Below are positions 10,679-21,355 of a stretch of DNA of 64,000 bases, piece after piece (positions within the stretch are counted from its first letter, which is position 1; each line of letters begins with the position of its first letter). The translations under genes were made by a program, and so were the position numbers. The DNA is from Serripes groenlandicus (lineage: Eukaryota > Mollusca > Bivalvia > Cardiida > Cardiidae). Location: assembly GCA_031761405.1 (NCBI GenBank), contig JASEVX010000001.1, positions 42,479,359 to 42,543,358 on the forward strand. Direction: 5' to 3'. The notes below the pieces were generated by a model that saw only the letters and a program-made list of their open reading frames with translations, did not search any database and had not been told where the DNA came from.

Positions 10679-11055
10679 ATACCTTTGCCAGTAAAGTAGC
10701 AGCTGTTAACGACAAATATGCTGATTCATCTATTGGTAATGTAACTGGAAGTAACGCTGTGAATGTGTTCCTTGGTATTGGCATTGCTTGGACAATTGCT
10801 GCAGTATATCACGCAGCCAACGGGAATATTTTCGTGGTAGACCCGGGCACTCTGGCCTTTTCAGTCACAGTATTTGTTATTGAAGCTGTTGTTGCCATGA
10901 TTGTGATTATGGTCAGGAGACATAAGGCTGTAGGAGGAGAACTTGGAGGTCCGCGTAAATTTAGAATCCCAACAGTTGTGTTATTGGTTTCATTGTGGTT
11001 CCTTTATTTATTATTTTCCTCATTGGTAGCCTACTGTTACATACCAGGATTCTAA
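10679..11055 (+). CDS. SLC8A: Na+/Ca2+ exchanger (SLC8/NCX), terminal coding exon
   Basis: Encodes 124 codons plus a TAA stop. After the split Asp it continues the alpha-2 repeat (TFASKVAAVNDKYADSSIG, then NVTGSNAVNVFLGIG), which forms half of the ion pathway. Two more hydrophobic segments follow (LAFSVTVFVIEAVVAMIVIM and TVVLLVSLWFLYLLFSSL), with the conserved GGELGGPRKFR linker between them. The end YCYIPGF corresponds to the YCHIKGF C-terminus of vertebrate NCX1, so the protein end is complete. The acceptor is AATTACAG. No frameshift or odd residue was seen. The two preceding exons are in phase. Confidence 0.97.
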
Positions 11056-12380
11056 GCAAGAATTCCACTAGTATACCTTCATATGTTTAATTTACGAAAT
11101 GGGATGGTGTGGTTGAGATGTCGAAAAGACTTATTATAAACAAACTAAAGAGTGGATTACCTACCCTGTATTGTGTAAGGTTTGGTTAGACTGGTTTTAC
11201 AGATGTGGACAAAGAAACTGAACAATTTAAGACTTTTAATGTCCTAAAACCATTCTATTGAAGGTGAGCATAGTGTTGCTTTAAGAATTACCTCTTGATC
11301 CTTGTGAAAGAGCCAATAAGAGGAGGTAATGGATGGTATTTTTCAAGATAGTGATAGGCATGCGCTTAAACATCAAGAGAGAAAGTAAAACCTTTACCCA
11401 TGCTCATTCTCTTGTAAGGTTTTCCAGAGGTGCTTGACAACCAGTCATTGTTTTAAGTTGGATTCAAGCCATGTGGTAAGGGATGAATAAAGAAAACTAT
11501 GTTGAAAGTCACAGAATGGTGCAATAGAGAGTGACTGAGTATTGCTCGAGTTGGTGATACACATCGGCTTGAATTTGATTTGTCCACCATATGCATGCAA
11601 ACTGACCATTGTTTTATGTTACATTATAGCTCTGACAACATAACTAATTTCAGTGAAATTTAAGTGCAATAGGGTCCATATAACAAGCCTGCTTCTGACA
11701 TGATATATAATGATGGTATAGAAATAATACACCTAACAAATGGTTAACAAGTCCAAGTATAAAGTATGAAGTACATACCCAGTACACAACACCAGGGATT
11801 TTTTCCATTTTGAAATGTGTACCACTCAAGCATGATTAGGATTTCACTCTATAATCAAGAAGGTTGGGTTTCTTTACTTGGAGTATTATAGCAGTAATTG
11901 TTTTAAAAATTACAGTTTTAAATATATTACCTTCACATTTAGGGATGTTCATAAGAACAAACATGAAACTGAGCAGACAAAACCAACAAACTTATTCAGT
12001 ATTAAATTTCATAAAGCGCATCTAAAGTGCATAGTCTCACAGGAGAGATGATAAACTAATATTACAAAAACTTGACTTTGTAAATACAGTATGAGATATC
12101 TAGCCCTTGGACTGCTGGTACTAATATTGTGAAGCCTGGGTCAGTACAGAGCCAGGTCATCTGGGGACGACTGTGCTGTCTCACCAGACGCTACATTGTT
12201 GGCTGCTCAATCTCATTAATTTTATCTTGATATTCCTACAATTGACTCTTCCAAATGCAAAGCTCAGGACAAGTCCATTTTTAAAATTCAGCATTGAAAG
12301 GTTTTAAATGAAATAATGCAGCTGTTATAACAATAGAATATGCAGAATTTTCGTCAATCTCCTTTTATTAATGTTGTACT
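11056..12380 (+). other. Probable NCX 3' UTR and downstream flank
   Basis: Follows the stop codon directly. It is mostly non-repetitive AT-rich sequence in contrast to the flanking repeats, as expected for a 3' UTR. No further conserved frame was seen. The true transcript end is unknown. Confidence 0.55.
11486..11491 (+). terminator. Candidate NCX polyadenylation signal
   Basis: This is the first AATAAA after the stop codon, about 430 bases downstream, in sequence not assigned to a repeat. Other AATAAA hexamers occur further on, for example 22877-22882 (ACAAAATAAAGTTTTCATG), so this choice is only positional. Confidence 0.3.
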
Positions 12381-12383
12381 TAA

Positions 12384-12602
12384 CCCTTTCCCTCATACGA
12401 CAATTCTGCAGCAGACAACTTTGAAGGTATTTTGTCAAAACATAGAAAATCTCCATAATTGAATGGATAACCTATGACTAAAAGTGGAAAACATTGTGTC
12501 AAAAGGAGAAATTGCACGTTTTGTGCAATTTCTTTTGTCACTATGTTTTCAAAAAGCCGTCTGCTGCAGAGGCGCCAAAAAGCGTCTATATGAGGGAAAG
12601 GG
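12384..12602. mobile_element. TTAA-MITE reference copy (219 bp)
   Basis: Exact TTAA at 12380-12383 and 12603-12606, with perfect mirrored ends TTAACCCTTTCCCTCATA and TATGAGGGAAAGGGTTAA. Inside are CTGCAGCAGACAACTTTGAA at the left and its complement-like CCGTCTGCTGCAGAGGCG at the right, with a central hairpin GAGAAATTGCAC / GTGCAATTTCTTTTG. A TTAA duplication plus CCC start is the signature of piggyBac-superfamily transposition; no transposase is encoded. Confidence 0.93.
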
Positions 12603-13035
12603 TTAAACCCTAACTTGTTTTATTTCATGATAGTATTTATTAATAAACACGCCACTTGAAAGTGATACTGCTTCGTAATTCTTTAAAACGTCCATAGATA
12701 ATCCGTCTTTTTATTATTTGTCTCATAAAACATTAAATCTTATAACTTTTTTTATAATTGTACAAATGTTTTTAGTAATAATCTGCTTCATTCACTTTTT
12801 TTATTCCCTTTTTCCTGGAATTAGGCATGTTGTTGGGCTATTTTATGTGTATTATAAAAAAAAAAAGCATTTTCCAATTGTATAGAATTGGATATCCCAA
12901 CAAGAAGCTGGTTCAAAAATGGTTAGTGTTGAAATGTTTTCCTATTCATGAAATATACAATTCTTTTCTTATATTTCTACCAAAATTACTTTTTCAATCC
13001 AGATGATTTCACTTACTTATAAACACATTAGTAAA

Positions 13036-13141
13036 CCCTTTCCCACTTCCAGAAACATTTTAATGCATCTGCATCAGACTACTTTAGAAAACATTGTGAC
13101 AAAAGGAGAAATTGCGCAGTATAAGATAGTTTCTCCTTTTG
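13036..13141. mobile_element. TTAA-MITE, left half only
   Basis: Starts CCCTTTCCCACTTCC and stops just after the central hairpin at TTTCTCCTTTTG. The right arm is absent. Confidence 0.72.
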
Positions 13142-13189
13142 ATCAATAATGATAGTTTTGTTGACAGTTTATGTCATGAGATTTGTATG

Positions 13190-13335
13190 ACATGTTCCAG
13201 TAGCATCATGTGTTTTAATAATGTTGATGTGGAGAGGTAGCCAGTTGCCTGCAAGGACTATTTAGTGGAGTGCTGGGAAGAGAAAGCCATGAAAACACTT
13301 GGGTAGGTGGCATTGTCTACCACTCTATGGCTAAG
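13190..13335 (+). repeat. Diverged 3' part of a tRNA-SINE family
   Basis: The order of CAGTTGCCTGCAAGG, GGGAAGAGAAAGCCATGAAA and CACTTGGGTAGGTGGCATTG parallels the 3' half of the SINE at 62241 (CAGTTGCTTGGGAAG, GAAAACCAGGAAACACATGA, GTAGGTGAACTGGCAG). No tRNA head is present. Confidence 0.45.
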
Positions 13336-13357
13336 ATAATTTTGTCCACTGCATTAA

Positions 13358-13566
13358 CAAATTTCCCCATATACAACAAATCTGCAGCAGACAACTTCGA
13401 AAACATTTAGGCAAAAAGAAGGAAACTTTCTATAAATGCAATAACAATTATTGAATAATTTTGAAAGCATTGTGGCAAATGGAGAAATTGCTATTTATAT
13501 ATGATATTTTCAAAAATTGTATGCTGCAGAGACTTCAGAGAGAAAGGGTCTGTAAGTGGGAAAAGG
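13358..13566. mobile_element. TTAA-MITE, first of a back-to-back pair
   Basis: TTAA at 13354-13357, then CAAATTTCCCCATATACAAC. It ends AAGTGGGAAAAGG directly at TTAA 13567-13570, which is also the left TTAA of the next copy. Confidence 0.85.
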
Positions 13567-13570
13567 TTAA

Positions 13571-13790
13571 CCCTTTCCCACATAGACAATTCTGCAGCAG
13601 ACGACTTTGAACGTATTTTGTCAAAACATAGAAAATCTCTATAATTAAATGGATAACCTATGACAAAAAGTGGAAAACATTGTGACAAAAGGAGAAATTG
13701 CACGTTCTGTGCAATTTCTTCTTTTGTCACTATGTTTTCAAAAGACGTCTGCTGCAAATGCGTCGGAATGCGTCTGCAAGTGGGAAAGGG
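13571..13790. mobile_element. TTAA-MITE, second of a back-to-back pair (220 bp)
   Basis: Starts CCCTTTCCCACATAGAC, ends CAAGTGGGAAAGGG, with TTAA at 13791-13794. It is better preserved than its left neighbour, which suggests a later insertion into that copy's terminal TTAA. Confidence 0.92.
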
Positions 13791-13794
13791 TTAA

Positions 13795-14992
13795 ACAATC
13801 AATCCATCTATCCTTCTTGCAGCTTGAATGTTTACACAGCATTAATGGTGAACAATTTTACTATAGAAAGGTCAGATGGTCAGTCGCATGACGGATTAAA
13901 TCCTGGTTTATGTCAATTTATCATTCAATTTTGGACTCTGTCAAATATATCCTTCCGTACCAGGATCAGTATTTGCCTGGCTTATTTCAAATCTAACCAT
14001 GGTAAACAATATAACAGAATATTTGCTTCTTCTAATTTTCCAGATTAGGCTGGGGTTTTTTCGGATGTTTTTGAAGCAGTCCACTTTTAAAATATCATCT
14101 TAAGTCAATGGTTAAGACAAAAACTTTCGCAAACATTCCATATTTGTGTGGAGCAGCTAGAATTACTGTTTCTCCAAATACAAGCTTATTCCCCCAATCA
14201 GCAATCCTTCAGTGACATCAAATACAATTTTTTCATATCAGACGTGTGTGGTAAAGGAGTTGACTTGAACACATCAGATAGTGCTACGCAGTATGCAGCA
14301 CTTTACAGGCCCCATATTCACCAAGCCATTCAAAATTTGAAGAATTTAAAAATAACAAAATTTCAAAATTGGCTAAACCATAATTTTTCTGTAAATTTTT
14401 GTCCATGAATTTTTCTGTAAAATATAGTTTCAACCCTTCCCCTGTACAATTTCTGCTATTCTCACAGACTTTTCAAAGGTCACAAGTGATAAAAAAAGTG
14501 TACTCTGTAAAGTGAGAAATGAAGGGAAAACACATTTTAAAGCAAAAACATGACTGCTTCTGACCTAGTTTCATGTGGGATATCTTCACAAATTATTTAT
14601 TTATTTATTTATTACTTTGCTGTTATGTCATTATCCATGTTATGTTTGTTTTCCTCTCATCATTTATTTATTCCCTTTTTCTAAAAGTAGTCTACTATGG
14701 TATTTTATGAGCAAGTTTTTAGTTTAATCAGAGCTGGACGTTTTCATGTTCTATAAGACGATTCTTTTGAGTACCAGCAACATAGGGTTTGGTTGAGTTA
14801 TGAGAGAGATATTGTGGGAAAAAGACAAGTTTACTCCCCTTATCTAGTTCTCCAGTTAAATGTTAATTGACATTGACTCTGTATACTAGTTTCAATAAGA
14901 ACTAGTCCAAATAACCAAACAAAAGGAATAAAAGGACATTATTCTCTTGTAAACTTAGAATTCAAAAACATTTCAGGATTTCTTTTCTGGAA
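13795..14992. other. Intergenic stretch, nothing recognised
   Basis: Contains short open frames (13698-14048, 14148-14408) with no family resemblance and low-complexity residue use. A (TTTA)n run occurs at about 14596-14612. I see no gene. Confidence 0.5.
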
Positions 14993-14994
14993 TT

Positions 14995-15413
14995 TCAACA
15001 AATTTGCAGCAGACAACTCTGAAAGAATCTAGGTACAAACATGGATAATACCTTTACTGGTATATGAAGGAATAGCTATTGAATTTAGTTGAAAACATTG
15101 TGATTAACCCTTTCCCTCATACGACAATTCTGCAGCAGACGACTTTGAACGTATTTTGTCAAAACATAGAAAATCCGTTATGGGGATTTTCTATGATTAA
15201 AAGTGGAAAACATTGTGGCAAAAGGAGAAATTGCACGTTTTGTGCAATTTCTTCTTTTGTCACTATGTTTTCAAAAAGCCATCTGCTGCAGAAGCGTCAT
15301 AAAGCGTCTATATGAGGAAAAGGATTAAAGAAGACATTGCTCATGTTAAGCAATTTCTACTTTTGCCTCAATGTTTCCAAAAGCCATCTGCTTCAGATGT
15401 GCCTGAATGTGGG
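14995..15413. mobile_element. TTAA-MITE split by a second copy
   Basis: The left part is 14995-15103 (TTTGCAGCAGACAACTCTG to GAAAACATTGTGA). The right part resumes at 15329 (AGAAGACATTGCTCATGTTA) and ends at 15413 (TGAATGTGGG). The younger copy 15108-15324 occupies the middle. Confidence 0.85.
15108..15324. mobile_element. TTAA-MITE nested in another copy
   Basis: TTAA at 15104-15107 and 15325-15328. It starts CCCTTTCCCTCATACGAC; the end ATGAGGAAAAGGA is slightly decayed. It inserted into the middle of an older copy, splitting its core. Confidence 0.9.
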
Positions 15414-15924
15414 AATCTCAATGCATTAGTTAGTTAAGTAAAAGTAAATGTTAATGAAATGATTGACATTGTCATTGATATAAATAGTTAAAACTTAAAA
15501 CTTCTAAATCATGTTGATTATTTTTAGGGAGTAATTGTTATTTTATTATTCCCTGTGACAGCTGATGTTGCTAATTTGTAATTTTAAAACGATTTGTAAT
15601 TATGAAAAAATCATTTGAACACTCGTTAAATCTCTCAATTTTGTTGGTGTTTCATGACAATTTACATGAAAAAGTTTAAATGCTTTCGTAGGTTTTCTAA
15701 CCCCCTTGTATGTAGGTTTTTTGTAATAAAATTGAAAAAAATATTTTTTAAAAAAGTGTTTGAAATTTACTTCATTTTAAGTGTTTTAAACAGTTTCTTA
15801 ATACTTGTATTATATGAAATGTGTTATGTACATGTACCTTGTACATTTTAGACATTTGAAATTGATCATATTATACATTGTTTGTATGTACTAATTCTTC
15901 TTGAAAATATGTTAAATGTATAAT

Positions 15925-16143
15925 CCTTTCCCACATACAATAAAATTGCAGCAGATATCTTTGAAAATATCTTGGCAAAATATGGAAAATCATTGTAAAT
16001 GAAAGTGCAATTACTCAGATAAGTTGAAAGTATTGCGGGAAAAGAGAAATTGCTCATTATGTGCAATTATCTATTTTGCCGCTATGCATTTCAAAAGTCA
16101 TCTTCTGCAGATGAGTTAGAATGTGACTGCAAGTGGGAAAGGG
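15925..16143. mobile_element. TTAA-MITE copy
   Basis: Full-length outline: CCTTTCCCACATACAATAAA, core GAGAAATTGCTCATTATGTG / CAATTATCTATTTTGCCGC, end CAAGTGGGAAAGGG. The flanking TTAA has decayed on both sides. A shorter remnant follows at about 16345-16425. Confidence 0.82.
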
Positions 16144-16535
16144 ATATTGTGTGATGTTTTTTTTTTCAATTTGATGTCCTACCCTGTTTCTTATTCTTGA
16201 TGTTTATTCAGTAGGAACCAATAAGATAGTATGCCTTCTGGAACAAAGTAGACAAAGAGCAACCTGCAATTCATGTTGTGAGTATACAAAGTGATATACC
16301 TAGTCTAGTGTATAGACCATTTGCCTGATATGTTATGAAATGATACATTGTGGGGAAAAGAAAACATTTCTTGTATTTAAAATTTGCTGTTGCAGAGGCA
16401 TCTTAAGTCAATTTTATCAGGGAAAGATGAAGCAGGGTGCCACAATTTTGTCTGAAATTTACCTTTAAATACCTAAAAAACAACAACTAGTGAATGGTGC
16501 CTGACAGTAATAATTACATCATCTCATTCCTTTTT

Positions 16536-17250
16536 AGATCACCTGAGCTGAAGGCTCAAGGTGATCTATTCTGATCACTCTCTGTGTGTCGACGTTACAT
16601 TTAGCTTTAAAGGACATCTCCTAAACCACTGGACCAATTTCAACCAAACTTCACAGGAATGTTCCTTTGGTGGTCCTCAAATACTTATATTCTATGTAGC
16701 ACTTTAGGTGCTGCTGCATCTGAAAGGGAGAAAAAATGTCCAAACTTTAAAAAAGAAATCTTCTCTGAATTTGCTTGTCCGTTTCCAAGTTAATTTGATA
16801 GAAATATTCCTTGAGTGACCCTCTTCATAAAATGTACAAGCCATATTGATTGAATGAAAATTAATTCAATTATTATGAAAGTTCTTGTCTGATACACAAC
16901 ATAATTTTGCAATAATGTTCTTTTAGTGACCCTTTAATTAAATAATTCAAGCCATATTGATTGGTTGAAAAAGGTAGCCGCCAGAAGGCATCAGAAAAGG
17001 GGTAAAGTGAACTTTATGCTTCAAATGGCATCTCCTAATCCATTGGAACAATATCAACCAGACTTCACAGGAAAGTTCATTTCATAATGCCTAATCATAC
17101 AAATGTAATTAACTGTTTCATTGACAGTGTCCACTCCTTGCTGTTTCACTCTTGATCAAATTTTCCCGTTATTATCAGTTACACATACAACATATTTTCC
17201 TCTATACTATTACTCAGGTGATCAATTAAGGGCCATCTTGGCCCTCTTGT
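16536..17250 (+). mobile_element. Complete hairpin-ended element (~715 bp)
   Basis: 5' end AGATCACCTGAGCTGAAGGC followed by TCAAGGTGATCT forms a stem-loop. The 3' end is CAGGTGATCAATTAA followed by GGGCCATCTTGGCCC and TCTTGTTT, a second stem-loop. The body repeats GACCCTTTAATTAAATAATTCAAGCC-like segments and CTAAACCACTGGACCAATTT-type sentences. No coding frame. This is the most complete member in the window, so it defines both ends of the family. Confidence 0.8.
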
Positions 17251-17251
17251 T

Positions 17252-18020
17252 TATGGTAGATTTTCCATTGAATATTATATAACATGACAATTTTTTTTCT
17301 TTAAACAAGTCAATGGCTTCAAGCAAATTGGTTTTATGATTGGAGTTAATTTTTTTGTTGCATGTTTATGTACATGGTAATGAAACACAACGTAATTCGA
17401 CACACATGAGGCTCTAGATATATTACAGTGTAAGGTGAAAATTATCCTGTGAACATATATTTACAAAGAGATAGAAATAATATTCATTGGGAAAGCTTCA
17501 GGCATTATTATTTTTGGCGTAAGTGTATATATACCTCAGAAAAATTAATTGTCATAATAAAAATGAACCTTTATTTTCTAGTTTTTTGTTTCCTTGGTAA
17601 CCAAGAAAATAGATTGTTTATTGTATTTTTAATGTGTGTTATTGTCAAGCGATATGTTTATATGTCATTTAACCTTTGTTATTTATCCATTCCATTTGCT
17701 TTGTCTGAAACCTCGTCTGGCTAAAAGTTCCATGAGTATGCCATGTTCTCATGACACAATACCATTTTCTTCATTTGTAGCTCATCTGAGCAGGATGTGC
17801 TCAAGGTGAGCTTTTGTGATCATAATGTTTTCAATCTGCTTCTGATGGCAACATATTGCTTTCCATTACTAAAACCACTGGGTGCAGCAGTCATCATATA
17901 TTATAGTCCAGATTCAGGTTTACCTTTTATCCCTGCATGATATTCACAGCCATCTTACAGATGGTAGATTACATCTCTTTCATTTGCACTTTTAGTTGGA
18001 CCCTGCAAGAGTTGGCATTA
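17252..18020. other. Intergenic stretch with one element stub
   Basis: At 17779-17822 a 5' stem-loop (AGCTCATCTGAGCAGGATGT then GCTCAAGGTGAGCTTTTGTG) marks the start of another hairpin-ended element, but its 3' end was not found. The rest, including the short frame at 17449-17724, has no recognisable content. Confidence 0.5.
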
Positions 18021-18021
18021 A

Positions 18022-18163
18022 AACCATTCCCCCAAACAAAACATCTGCAATAGAGGCTTTTGCAAACATCTAGGTAAAAAATATGGGAATTCTCTATAAG
18101 AGTAGAATTCTTGACTAGAATTAAAAATGTTTTGTCAAAAGATGTCTGCAAGTTGGAAAGGCT
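18022..18163. mobile_element. TTAA-MITE, internally deleted
   Basis: TTAA at 18018-18021. The left arm is ACATCTGCAATAGAGG..CAAACATCTAGGTAAAAAAT; the core is missing, and the end is CTGCAAGTTGGAAAGG. Confidence 0.68.
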
Positions 18164-18433
18164 AAATTTATTATAGTCTGTAGAGGAGGGAAAAGTCTCA
18201 ATCATTTTGGATCTTAGGATCAAAGTCCATTGTTGTTGCAATACTTGATACTTTTGGCACTCATCAGATTTGTTATATATTTTCTAACCTTCTGCTGTAC
18301 TATGACAGAACCATCTTGTGTTTGTATTTTATGTGGTACTGGGTAAAACTGATTTTATAATATTTATGAGGTCAGGGGTTAAAACTTACTCAGAAATTAT
18401 AAATGAGGCTATACTGTGTACTTGTAATTTTAA

Positions 18434-18592
18434 CTCTTTCCAATATACATCAAATGTACATCAGACAACTTTGAAAGTATTTAAGTAAATTTATTATTGA
18501 AAACATAGTAACAAAAGCATGAGCATTTTCTCCTTTTGCCACAAAGTTTTCAAAAGTCATCTGCTGCAGATGCATCTGCATGAAGGATAAGA
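18434..18592. mobile_element. TTAA-MITE, shortened copy
   Basis: TTAA at 18430-18433, start CTCTTTCCAATATAC, right arm AAAGTCATCTGCTGCAGATG. The left core arm is partly lost. Confidence 0.72.
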
Positions 18593-18847
18593 GTTAGTAA
18601 AGTAATGATGATAACTTACCAGGACGGAAATGGATTTACACATAAACAAGAAAACATAAGATATGTTTTATATTTCACATGTTGTGTTAATAATTGTTTG
18701 AAATTAGAATTCCTGCCTTCTTTGGTTATAAGTTTGAATGTATTTATTTCTTCATGTTTGTATTAATTTAGATAATGGTTATGCTTGAAAAAGAAAAAAA
18801 CATTTTTGTTGTGTTTCAATGGTTATTTCTGTTTACAATCAATGAAC

Positions 18848-18985
18848 TGTTTCCCTAATAAGATATTTTTGAAGATTAAAAGGGAAGCATTGTTGGAAAC
18901 CAAGTAATGTTAAAACAATTACTCCTAATCCCACAATGCCGTCTTCTACAGAGGCATAAGAAGTCATCTGTATCGGAGAAAGTGT
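18848..18985. mobile_element. TTAA-MITE, strongly diverged
   Basis: Recognised by GTTTCCCTAATAAG at the left and CACAATGCCGTCTTCTACAG..GAGAAAGTGTTAA at the right. The core is degenerate. Confidence 0.5.
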
Positions 18986-19139
18986 TAAAACTTGCCTATT
19001 TCTCCCAATATTTCCGTTTTGGTTTTGAGAACACATCAATTAAAAACATATTTGCCTCGCTTATCAAACGTCTTGAGATAAAGTCTATCGATACTGAAGA
19101 AGTCTATGAACACTTTAGTTGATCTAAAATATTTTATCT

Positions 19140-19277
19140 CTTTTTCATTGACAACAAATTTGCAGCAGACTACTCAAAGACAAAAATGTGGAAAATCTTT
19201 ATTGTGATTAATTTTCCTTCTACCATTAAAGGTTAAATGTCTGCTGCAGATGCGCCAAAATGCGTTTGCAAAGGGAT
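19140..19277. mobile_element. TTAA-MITE, core deleted
   Basis: Has CAACAAATTTGCAGCAGACT and TGTCTGCTGCAGATGCGCC in inverted order, and ends GCGTTTGCAAAGGGATTAA. The central hairpin is absent. Confidence 0.68.
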
Positions 19278-19582
19278 TAACGGAAATTTATTTACTGTTA
19301 GTTTTTCTGTAGATTTTATTTACAATATTACTAAATAGACATGTAAATTAGACAATTTGATATGTTGTACTTGTACATATAATATAGTGTTGGTGAATTT
19401 GTTAAATATCTGTGATAAAAGATGATACCATCAGACTGGTTATGACATCCAACAGTTTATTATCATCACTTGTAGGTTTGGATCCAGTCTGCAAAATACA
19501 TGTTTGTTGTATTGTTAAGGTGTTTTGTTTACTCCATCAATTGATTACTTCAGAATTAATCCATATAATAGCATGTATTTGA

Positions 19583-19847
19583 CCCTTTCCCACATGCAGA
19601 CACATTTTGATGCAGTTTTCTACAGCGGTTGACATTTGAAAACATTGTGGCAAAAGGAGAAATTGCTAATAATGAGCAATTTCTCCTTTTGTCACAATGT
19701 TTTCAACTCTATCTAATAATAACACTCTCATGTTGTGGGGAAGGGTTGACCCTTTTATTGAGGCATAGCATACATCTGCTTCAAAATGACTAACAGAAAA
19801 GAGGTCTTCTGTTCTGGCATAAAAGGTCATTTGTGTTTTGGAAAGGG
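19583..19847. mobile_element. Two adjoining TTAA-MITE remnants
   Basis: The first runs 19583-19745 (CCCTTTCCCACATGCAGAC to TGTGGGGAAGGG) with a good core palindrome GAGAAATTGCTAATAATGAG / CAATTTCTCCTTTTGTCAC. The second, 19750-19847, follows after TTGA and ends TTTTGGAAAGGGTTAA. Confidence 0.78.
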
Positions 19848-20087
19848 TTAAACAGTGATTGTCACAATAGATTAGTATATAGACCTACAGTGGACACATT
19901 TTGCAAACATAGTAGACAAAATAGATATTGAATTTTTCTCAAAACAATTTTCTATTATACATTCATACTTTGTTATCATACACTAGGTTAGGCTATTAAG
20001 CTCCTTTTTAGGGCAGAAGTTTCTTTTTGAAGGGTCAAATATACCCAAAAAATTGGCTTTTGAGTCATCAACAACCAATTACAATAG

Positions 20088-20225
20088 AACCTTTCCCCCT
20101 TGCGGGCGTATTATGACACGCTTTGGAAAACATAGCTGCAAAAGATTAAGTTGTTCAGAAGAGCAATTTCCTTTTTTGCCACAATGTTTTCAATTACTAA
20201 AAATTTCCCGACCAATTATAATCAT
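20088..20225. mobile_element. TTAA-MITE, diverged copy
   Basis: ACCTTTCCCCCTTGCGGGCG at the left; GAGCAATTTCCTTTTTTGCC and ACAATGTTTTCAA at the right. The outer right end is not seen. Confidence 0.6.
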
Positions 20226-20581
20226 TAAGATGACATTCGCGTTTAATGATTTGTTCATATACTGATTACATGAGCAGATTTCCATTTTTCTCTGTCTTCA
20301 CTTTTCTCCCAGTTTTCTTGTTCATACTACCTTCTTTGTTATTCTCCTGTTGTTTCAAATCACCATCTTCATTCTAGGTTAACCATTTTCATTTTGGGTC
20401 TTGTGAAAGGTTGTATGTGATTCTGATTATCAACCCCTTCTCTCTGTGTGTTTGTTGAATAGTTTATCCATCATGTATTGAATAGGGTTACTTGTTGGGT
20501 GTTTTGTTTTGCTGGATTAACGTATTGCCTGACAAATGAGTTATTTGCTTCTTTCTACTCCAGGAAGAATCAAGTTATAAA

Positions 20582-20858
20582 CCCTTTCCCTCATACAACA
20601 GATCTGCAGCAGACGACTTTGAAAACATGTAGACAGGGACGTAGATAAGATATTATCTACATCCCTGATGTAGACAAGAAACGAAAAATATCTATATGTG
20701 AAAATATACTTTTTGATAAGAGTTGAAAACATCATGGCCACGAAAGATGAAATTTCTCATCATGAGCAATTTGTCCTTTTGTCATAATGTTTTCTCATAA
20801 TGTTTTCAAAAGTTATCTGCTGTAGATCAGTCAAGATGCATCTGCAAGTGGGAAGGGG
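20582..20858. mobile_element. TTAA-MITE carrying an inserted palindrome
   Basis: Starts CCCTTTCCCTCATACAACAG and ends CAAGTGGGAAGGGG. It is longer than the family because a 34-bp palindrome plus a 7-bp duplication (20634-20674) interrupts the left arm, and TAATGTTTTCTCA is duplicated in the right arm near 20782-20807. Confidence 0.82.
20634..20667. mobile_element. Ultra-short palindromic insertion (34 bp), 7-bp TSD
   Basis: Left arm CAGGGACGTAGATAA and right arm TTATCTACATCCCTG pair with one mismatch around a 4-base centre. The direct repeat ATGTAGA is exact at 20627-20633 and 20668-20674. Other MITE copies read straight through here, for example AACATCTAGGTAAAAAAT at 18065 and CATATCTAGGCAAAATG at 33635. 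They act as the unfilled site and show that this is an insertion. Confidence 0.85.
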
Positions 20859-21147
20859 TTACGGCAATGGAAATTGAGCAGTTGTATTGGTCTACAATGT
20901 GGATGCTTGCTACACAATGGAATATGTAAGGCCTGTTATTAAATAGCTGTAAGACTGATGTCATAAAATAAGAGTTGATTTTAAGTCAATGGAGGAAGTT
21001 TTATTTATTGTTCTGGACTAACAACAGTCCAGGAAAGTAAGAGCAAATGTTGATGCTGTTAGTTTGTTACTGACTTGTATGGTAGAGTTTAATTTGTTTG
21101 TAGCCTGTTACCCAAAAGGAACTTTCAAGATTAGGGCAAAGGGTTAA

Positions 21148-21355
21148 CCTTTTAACACATGCACAGGCATTTTGCTGCCTCTGCAGCAGACGATATTTTA
21201 AAAAAAACATTGTGGCAAAAGGAGCCATTTCTCCTTTTGCCACAATAGTTTCAACTCTTTTCAATTATTATACATTTATCTACAGAGATTTTTTAACTTT
21301 TTGACAAGATGTTTTCAGTGCTGTCTGCTGCAGATTTGTTGTATGTGGGAAAGTG
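21148..21355. mobile_element. TTAA-MITE copy with both TTAA flanks
   Basis: TTAA at 21144-21147 and 21356-21359. The left end is CCTTTTAACACATGC; GCCTCTGCAGCAGACGATAT and CTGTCTGCTGCAGATTTG form the arms. The core hairpin loop is shortened to GGAGCCATTTCTCC. Confidence 0.83.

Noticed and set aside
13670..14048. Frames 13670-13891 and 13698-14048 as a gene
   Set aside because: They begin inside a TTAA-MITE and run into non-conserved sequence; no splice or family support.
16536..17250. Helitron classification of the hairpin-ended elements
   Set aside because: There is a 3' hairpin, but the 5' TC and 3' CTRR signatures are not convincing (the end reads TCTTGTTT), and no Rep/helicase relative is present.
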